Positions 59,247-64,000 of a DNA stretch of 64,000 bases are shown here, in pieces (position 1 is the first letter of the stretch; each line of letters opens with the position of its first letter). The notes beneath the pieces are model-generated. The model made no database searches. It saw nothing but the letters and a program-made list of their open reading frames with translations, and was not told the DNA's origin. The position numbers and the translations under genes are program-made. Source of the DNA: an uncultured Collinsella sp. (GTDB lineage: Bacteria; Actinomycetota; Coriobacteriia; Coriobacteriales; Coriobacteriaceae); the NCBI GenBank assembly GCA_900762355.1, contig CAAFGE010000018.1, positions 49,886 through 113,885 of the forward strand. Reading direction: 5' to 3'.

Positions 59247-60707
59247 GTGACGGAAACGTTTGATATCGCGATTGTGGGCGCGGGCATTACCGGATGCGCC
59301 ATCGCGCGGCAGCTCGCGCGCTTTGACCTGTCCATTTGTGTGGTCGAGGCGGGCAACGACGTCGCCTTGGGCGCGTCCAAGGCCAATGGCGGCCTAGTCC
59401 ACGCCGGGTACGACCCGGCTCCGGGTACGGTAAAGGCCCAGGTCAACGCCCGCGGATGCGAGCTGTACGGAACGTGGGCCCAGGAGCTGGGCTTTTTGTT
59501 CTGCCGCACCGGGTCGATGGCGCTGGGATTTAGTGACGAGGACCGCGCGCAGTTGGAGCAACTACGCAGCAACGGCCTTGCCAACAGTGTGCCCGAGCTG
59601 TCGATCGTTGGCCCTGAGCGCATCCACGAGTTGGAGCCCCGCGCCACCGCCCACGCCACGTGCGCGCTGTGGTGCCCCTCGACCGGCTACGTCGACCCCT
59701 TTGAGGTCGCCATCGCCGCGCTGGAGAACGCCGTGGCCAACGGGGTGGCATTTATAAGGTCCGCGCCTGTGGAGGCGATTGAGGTGTCGCGCTCGGGCGG
59801 TGACGGTAGCACGCGGTTTACGCTGGCGACGCCCGCCGGCAAAGTGCGTTGCCGCTACCTGATCAACGCCGCCGGCAACGGAGCCGCGGATATCTCGCAC
59901 ATGGCAGGCGCCGAGGAGTTCCAGATGGTCTGGCGCCAGGGCAACATCGTGGTGCTGGACAAGGAGCCGCGCGCGCTGATGCCGCTCTACCCCGTGCCGA
60001 CGCCGGTGTCGAAGGGCGTCATCGTAACGGGCACCGTGCATGGCAACACCGCGATTACCGCAACCGCCGCTGTGCGCGAGCCAGGCGATACGCAGACCTA
60101 CGCGAGCGATATCAACGCGCTGCTGACCGGTGCGCGCAAGCTGGTGCCCGATCTGGATACGCGTCGCGTGGTGCGCGCGTTTGCCGGCGGGCGTCCGGTT
60201 ATTAAGGGTACGAACGATTTTTTTATTGGGCAGTCGGCCGTGGTGCCGGGGCTGTTCCAGGCGGCAGGCATTCAGTCGCCGGGCGTGGCGAGCGCCCCGG
60301 CCATTGCCGAGCGCATGGAACAGGTCATGCGCGAGGCGGGCGTGAAGTTGCACGAGTGCGGCGACTGGGACCCGATTCGCCGCGCGCCGGACGACTTTGA
60401 TCGAGCATCGCTGGCGCGCAAGGAAGAGCTGATCGAGTCCGACCCCGCGTGGGGGCAGATCGTCTGCCGCTGCGAGACGGTGCCCGAGGCCGAGATTGTC
60501 GCCGCAATTCGACGCCGTCCCGGCGCGGTTTCGGTCGAGGGCGTCAAGCGCCGCTGTCGTGCCGGCATGGGTCGCTGTCAGAGCGGCTTTTGCCAGAGCC
60601 GCGTAGTGGCGATTCTGGCCCGAGAGCTGGGCTGCGACCCCAGTGAAGTATTGCTGGAGGATGCCGGCTCTTGGCTGGTTGAGGGACCTTTGAAGGGGGT
60701 GCGCTAG
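59247..60707 (+). CDS. GlpA-like FAD-dependent dehydrogenase with BFD-type [2Fe-2S] C-terminal domain
   Basis: The 486-residue protein begins with an FAD-binding GAGITGCAIARQLARFDLSI and has the DAO fold of anaerobic glycerol-3-phosphate dehydrogenase subunit A (KANGGLVHAGYDPAPGTVKA, CPSTGYVDPFEV). The last 80 or so residues contain CRCETVPEAEI and RCRAGMGRCQSGFC, the Cys pattern of bacterioferritin-associated-ferredoxin-like domains. Start is GTG 59247 (GGGAGG upstream). With the next two genes it forms a conserved trio. Glycerol 3-phosphate is the best-known substrate of relatives, but a different hydroxy substrate is possible. Confidence 0.87.
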   Translation: MTETFDIAIVGAGITGCAIARQLARFDLSICVVEAGNDVALGASKANGGLVHAGYDPAPGTVKAQVNARGCELYGTWAQELGFLFCRTGSMALGFSDEDRAQLEQLRSNGLANSVPELSIVGPERIHELEPRATAHATCALWCPSTGYVDPFEVAIAALENAVANGVAFIRSAPVEAIEVSRSGGDGSTRFTLATPAGKVRCRYLINAAGNGAADISHMAGAEEFQMVWRQGNIVVLDKEPRALMPLYPVPTPVSKGVIVTGTVHGNTAITATAAVREPGDTQTYASDINALLTGARKLVPDLDTRRVVRAFAGGRPVIKGTNDFFIGQSAVVPGLFQAAGIQSPGVASAPAIAERMEQVMREAGVKLHECGDWDPIRRAPDDFDRASLARKEELIESDPAWGQIVCRCETVPEAEIVAAIRRRPGAVSVEGVKRRCRAGMGRCQSGFCQSRVVAILARELGCDPSEVLLEDAGSWLVEGPLKGVR

Positions 60708-60708
60708 G

Positions 60709-62067
60709 ATGGCGACGGATATCGAGATGGACGCTGAACGCGACGCCGAGATTGCTGCCGCGGGCGCCGTGCCGACGCAGGCCTTCGACGTGGTCGTTAT
60801 CGGCGGCGGACCTGCCGGTATGGCAGCCGCGCTTGCCGCTCACAAGGCCGGCGCGCGGGTGGCCATTGTGGAGCGCGAGCGGCACATGGGCGGAATCCTC
60901 CGCCAGTGCATTCACCCGGGCTTTGGCCTGTCGCACTTTAAACAGGAGCTCACCGGTCCCGAATACGCGCAGCGCTTTATCGACCAGGTGCACGCAACCG
61001 ACATTGCGCTGTTCCTGAACAGCATGGTGATTGGGATTGATTCGGGCGAGTCTACGGAAGACACCGCGGTCCATACCATCACGCTCATGAGCCCTGCCGG
61101 CATGTTGCAGCTCACCGGACGCGCAGTCGTCCTTGCCATGGGTTGCCGCGAGCGCACGCGCAGCGAGATCAAAATCCCCGGCAGCCGACCCGCCGGCGTG
61201 TTTACGGCGGGTCTGGCGCAGCGATACATCAATATCGAGAACCTCAAACCCGGCTCGCGCGCCGTCATTTTGGGTTCGGGCGACATCGGGCTCATCATGG
61301 CACGCCGCTGCACGCTCGAGGGGATTTCGGTCGCGGGCGTGTACGAGCTCATGCCGTACGCCAACGGTCTGCGCCGCAACGTCAAGAACTGCCTGGACGA
61401 CTTTGGCATTCCGCTGCATCTGTCTACCACCGTCACACGCGTGATCGGGCACGACCGCGTGAAAGCCGTCGAGGTGAGCCAAGTAGACGAGCGTCTGGCG
61501 CCCATTCCGGGGACCGAGCGCATTGTTCCGTGCGACACGCTGCTGCTTTCGGTGGGCTTGATTCCCGAGAACGAGCTTTCGTTTGCCGCGGGCGTGGAGC
61601 TGGACCCGCGCACGCGCGGTGCCGTGGTGGACCAGAGTCTGCAGACGGGCGTGCCGGGCATCTTTGCCTGCGGCAACGTGCTGCACGTGCACGATCTGGC
61701 CGACAACGTGACGACCGAGTCCGAGCGCGCCGGTGCGGCCGCGGCGGCGTGGGCGCTGGGCGGTAGCACAGGTGTGACGCCTAGCTGCGAACTCACGGTC
61801 TCCCCCGCCGGCATTGCGGGCTACGCGTTGCCCGGACGCATTACGGCGGTAGCACTCACCAAGCTCAACTTCCGCGTGCGCCGGCCAGTCGATGCCGCTC
61901 GAGTGCGCATCCTGGCCAACGGCGAAGAACTGTTTGCCGGCAAAGTCCGTCCATTTAAGCCGAGCGTCATGGAGAGCTTCCCAGTGCCGGCAAAAGTGAT
62001 CCAGCGTGCACTCGACCTTGGCGCCAGCGAACTCGTCCTGTCCGTCGACCCCGTAGAGGAGGCATAA
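60709..62067 (+). CDS. NAD(P)/FAD-dependent oxidoreductase, partner subunit
   Basis: The 452-residue protein has an FAD motif VVVIGGGPAGMAAALAAHKAG (about 28-47, in parts), a redox-type HMGGILRQCIHPGFG with one Cys, a second nucleotide-binding motif AVILGSGDIGLIMARR and a late PGIFACGNVLHVHDLAD. This is the pyridine-nucleotide oxidoreductase that accompanies the GlpA-like protein and DUF1667. It starts just after the stop of the upstream gene. It probably passes electrons between the flavin dehydrogenase and NAD(P) or another carrier (inference from family and context). Confidence 0.87.
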   Translation: MATDIEMDAERDAEIAAAGAVPTQAFDVVVIGGGPAGMAAALAAHKAGARVAIVERERHMGGILRQCIHPGFGLSHFKQELTGPEYAQRFIDQVHATDIALFLNSMVIGIDSGESTEDTAVHTITLMSPAGMLQLTGRAVVLAMGCRERTRSEIKIPGSRPAGVFTAGLAQRYINIENLKPGSRAVILGSGDIGLIMARRCTLEGISVAGVYELMPYANGLRRNVKNCLDDFGIPLHLSTTVTRVIGHDRVKAVEVSQVDERLAPIPGTERIVPCDTLLLSVGLIPENELSFAAGVELDPRTRGAVVDQSLQTGVPGIFACGNVLHVHDLADNVTTESERAGAAAAAWALGGSTGVTPSCELTVSPAGIAGYALPGRITAVALTKLNFRVRRPVDAARVRILANGEELFAGKVRPFKPSVMESFPVPAKVIQRALDLGASELVLSVDPVEEA

Positions 62068-62071
62068 AGCC

Positions 62072-62470
62072 ATGAGTGACAACGCGATTGAGACGCTGCA
62101 GTTCAACTGCACCACCTGCCCGTCTGAATGCCTCCTGACCGTAGAAATCGAGCGCGATGTCAACGGCAACGTGGCGAGGGTGCGCTCCGTGACCGGCAAC
62201 AGCTGCCCGCGCGGCGATAAGTTCGCACATCAGGAGCTCACTTGCCCCATGCGTGTGCTCACCACCACCGTAGCCGTCTCCGGCGGTGACGAGGCTCTGC
62301 TCCCCGTCCGTACGGCCGAAGCCATCCCGCTGGCACTCCACGCCCAAGCCATGGACCTCATCTGTGGCCTCGTCGTCGACGCCCCCATCCGCATGGGCGA
62401 CATCGTATTGGAAGACCTTCTCAACACGGGCATCGACCTCATCGCCAGCATGGACATCGACCCAGCCTAA
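62072..62470 (+). CDS. DUF1667 family protein
   Basis: The 132-residue protein has an N-terminal FNCTTCPSECLLTVEI and CPRGDKFAHQELTCPMRVLTTTV, giving five Cys residues likely to bind an iron-sulfur cluster or metal. This is the constant third partner of the GlpA-like/oxidoreductase trio. Function has not been established to my knowledge; a small electron-transfer subunit is the obvious guess. The gene starts 4 nt after the previous stop. Confidence 0.88.
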   Translation: MSDNAIETLQFNCTTCPSECLLTVEIERDVNGNVARVRSVTGNSCPRGDKFAHQELTCPMRVLTTTVAVSGGDEALLPVRTAEAIPLALHAQAMDLICGLVVDAPIRMGDIVLEDLLNTGIDLIASMDIDPA

Positions 62471-62471
62471 G

Positions 62472-62502
62472 TAGCTAATTTAGGACGGGGCTCTTTTAGC
62501 TA
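62472..62502 (+). repeat. REP-like hairpin with GGGAC-type core, copy of 2228-2258
   Basis: Arms TAGCTAA / TTAGCTA around TTTAGGACGGGGCTC, one base different from the reverse complement of 2228-2258. It starts 1 nt after the TAA stop of the DUF1667 gene. Confidence 0.85.
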
Positions 62503-62530
62503 CCCCGCCATCAACTCCGCTCCTCCTCAA

Positions 62531-62593
62531 TTGCGGTGAAATAGTTCCTGATTTCCGCCAAAACCCCGGCATCCAGGAACTATTCCACCGCAA
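62531..62593. repeat. isolated 20-bp-arm hairpin repeat
   Basis: TTGCGGTGAAATAGTTCCTG (62531-62550) pairs with 62574-62593 at 19 of 20 positions; the 23-nt loop contains CCGCCAAAACCCCGG. Arm and loop lengths and the CAAAA loop core resemble the units of the array at 58782-59077, though the arms are unrelated in sequence. It lies 55 bp before the M24 peptidase gene. Confidence 0.75.
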
Positions 62594-62647
62594 CTTATAT
62601 GGAGGCGCTTGGGATACTATGGTGGCACCCTAGCGAAAGGATGATTC

Positions 62648-63736
62648 ATGGCACATGTCGATGACCAGCGTGTGGCGCGCGTGCTCGATGCGCTCGAGGC
62701 TCAGCACCCCGGCGCACAGCTGCTTGTAAACGACCCGTGGTCGATTTACTACCTGACCGGCTTTTATGCCGATATGTTCGAGCGTTTTTGCGGCGTGCTG
62801 CTCGCACGCGATGCTGAGCCCGTGATCTTGGTCAACGCGCTGCATCAGCTGCCCGAGTATGACAACGCCCGCGTCGCCTACCACACCGATACCGACGTCG
62901 TGGCCGACGCCATCGCTCGCGAGGTCGATCCGACCAAACCACTCGGCATCGACACCGTCATGCGCTCTGGCTTTTTGATGCCGCTCATGGAGCGCCACGC
63001 AGCCAGCGAGTTTTTCCTGGGCGACTTTGCCGTCACCGCCGCGCGCACGTGCAAGGACGCTACCGAGCAGGAGCTTATGCGCGTGTCCTCGGCAGCCAAC
63101 GACGCCGTGATGGCCGACGCGATTAAGCTCGTCCACGAAGGTGTGACGGAGCGCGAAATTGCCGACCAGATGCTCGGCTTGTATCGCAAGCACGGCTGCG
63201 AGGGCTTTAGCTTTCCGCCCATCGTGAGCTTTGGCGCCAACGCCGGCGACCCGCATCACGAACCCGACGATACCGTGCTCAAGCGCGGCGAAGTGGTGCT
63301 GTTCGACATTGGCGGACGCCATCGCAACTACTGCTCGGACATGACGCGCACGTTCTTTTGGGGCGAGCCGGACGAGGAGACGGCACGCATCTACGATATC
63401 GTGCGCCGCGCCAACGAGGCCGCCGAAGCACTCATCGCACCGGGCGTGCGCATGTGTGACCTGGACCGCGCCGCGCGCGACGTGATTGAGGATGCGGGCT
63501 ATGGGCAGTACTTTACGCATCGCCTGGGTCACTCGATCGGCCTGCAGGACCACGAGCCGGGCGACGTCTCGCTCGTCAACGAACAAGTCGTAGAGCCTGG
63601 CATGACATTCTCCATCGAACCGGGCATCTACCTCCCCGGCCGCACCGGCGTCCGCATCGAGGACCTAGCCCTGGTGACCGAGAACGGCGTCGAGATTCTC
63701 AACGCCTACCCCCACGATCCGCTCCGCCTAGACTAA
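62648..63736 (+). CDS. M24 family aminopeptidase (Xaa-Pro dipeptidase-like)
   Basis: Two-metal pita-bread peptidase cleaving N-terminal X-Pro bonds, probably cytoplasmic. The 362 residues comprise a creatinase-type N-terminal domain (about 1-125) and the catalytic domain with all five metal ligands in place: VVLFDIGG (Asp), NYCSDMTRT (Asp), THRLGHSIGLQ (His), FSIEPGIYLPG (Glu) and VRIEDLALVT (Glu). It appears to be monocistronic, with a strong terminator downstream at 63814. Confidence 0.93.
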   Translation: MAHVDDQRVARVLDALEAQHPGAQLLVNDPWSIYYLTGFYADMFERFCGVLLARDAEPVILVNALHQLPEYDNARVAYHTDTDVVADAIAREVDPTKPLGIDTVMRSGFLMPLMERHAASEFFLGDFAVTAARTCKDATEQELMRVSSAANDAVMADAIKLVHEGVTEREIADQMLGLYRKHGCEGFSFPPIVSFGANAGDPHHEPDDTVLKRGEVVLFDIGGRHRNYCSDMTRTFFWGEPDEETARIYDIVRRANEAAEALIAPGVRMCDLDRAARDVIEDAGYGQYFTHRLGHSIGLQDHEPGDVSLVNEQVVEPGMTFSIEPGIYLPGRTGVRIEDLALVTENGVEILNAYPHDPLRLD

Positions 63737-63743
63737 CCAATGT

Positions 63744-63770
63744 GTCAAAGGGACAGCCCCCTTTGCCGCA
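63744..63770 (+). repeat. GGGACAG-core hairpin after the M24 gene
   Basis: TCAAAGGGACAGCCCCCTTTG forms a short stem (CAAAGGG / CCCTTTG) with GGGAC at its centre, 8 nt after the stop codon of the peptidase gene. Similar core to 39164-39204. Coordinates are approximate to a few bases. Confidence 0.55.
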
Positions 63771-63813
63771 TTACATTAACGCCGCCACAAAAATGGCCTA
63801 TCTACTACGTTTA

Positions 63814-63846
63814 ACCCGCATGGGTCGACCATGCGGGTCTTTTTTA
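63814..63846 (+). terminator. terminator downstream of the M24 peptidase gene
   Basis: ACCCGCATGG-gtcga-CCATGCGGGT, a perfect 10-bp stem, followed by CTTTTTT. From 63847 to the window end no gene or further structure was recognised. Confidence 0.9.
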
Positions 63847-64000
63847 AAAACCAGCAAGCCGTCTACCTGCACTGATAATTGTCCTTGGGGGAAGCGGGCA
63901 CTGCGGGGGCGCGTCAACAGCGCGCGATTTCCGCGTCGCAGCGCTACCCTGATGCTGAACGCCGGGACGATGACCCACTGACCTGCTGACGCCTCTTCGG

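Noticed and set aside
63742..63981. Small plus-strand ORF of 79 codons at the window end
   Set aside because: Its first codons are the GGGACAG hairpin repeat and it runs through a strong terminator at 63814-63846; no ribosome-binding site.

Overview
The window looks like chromosome of a GC-rich, anaerobic Gram-positive actinobacterium of class Coriobacteriia, most likely Collinsella or a close relative (inference). The grounds are the gene content, the rod-shape operon without outer-membrane genes, the unextended L27 N-terminus, the domain fusions AroE-AroK and RmlC-RmlD, and short hairpin repeats with a GGGAC core, which I associate from memory with this group. No plasmid, phage, insertion sequence of classical type or CRISPR array is visible. 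LAYOUT. 1-31039 is read almost entirely leftward (minus strand) and is mostly housekeeping: ppdK (cut by the window edge) with its regulator, glyQS, rpsP-khpA-rimM-trmD-lepB, then dinB (plus strand) and a REP-associated tyrosine transposase flanked by its inverted repeats; then rplU-rpmA-obgE-nadD-yqeK-rsfS, a radical SAM/DUF2344 pair, a DUF697-like gene, the shape operon mreBCD-mrdA-rodA, a TPR membrane protein, a cyclophilin, a zinc-ribbon protein, a P-type ATPase and tRNA-Arg(CCG). 31128-39663 is a rightward run of eight genes that covers the whole shikimate pathway plus the prephenate branch to Phe and Tyr, preceded by a palindromic operator and a terminator-like leader hairpin. 39726-55927 is a cell-surface polysaccharide region: tRNA-Arg(TCT), a Wzm/Wzt-type ABC exporter pair, a polyprenyl-phosphate glycosyltransferase, and then one long leftward operon. 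That operon begins with a NusG paralogue (LoaP type) at 55927 and runs through the initiating sugar transferase, glycosyltransferases, a pyruvyl transferase with an iron-sulfur partner, a Wzy-like polymerase and a Wzx flippase to the dTDP-rhamnose genes at 42758. 56256-64000 holds thrS (without a TGS domain), a membrane zinc-ribbon protein, a striking intergenic array of eight alternating inverted 15-bp motifs, a three-gene FAD dehydrogenase operon of the GlpA/DUF1667 kind and an M24 peptidase. HOW IT FITS TOGETHER. The PPDK/regulator pair controls PEP-pyruvate interconversion, and PEP is also the substrate of DAHP synthase, EPSP synthase and the pyruvyl transferase encoded further on. The polysaccharide operon encodes its own processive antiterminator, which suits a transcript of about 13 kb. 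Its AT-rich middle (about 46200-54500) contrasts with the very GC-rich rml genes, which suggests a mosaic locus. Short hairpin repeats are the main unexplained structure. One family with a GGGAC core sits on or just after stop codons near 2250, 10260, 11150, 39180, 62490 and 63755 and matches the inverted repeats around the transposase gene. A second kind, with arms of 15-20 bp and loops of about 23-25 nt sharing a CAAAA core, forms the array at 58782-59077 and a single copy at 62531-62593. Bases and residues were read by eye; promoters, operators and terminators are predictions.
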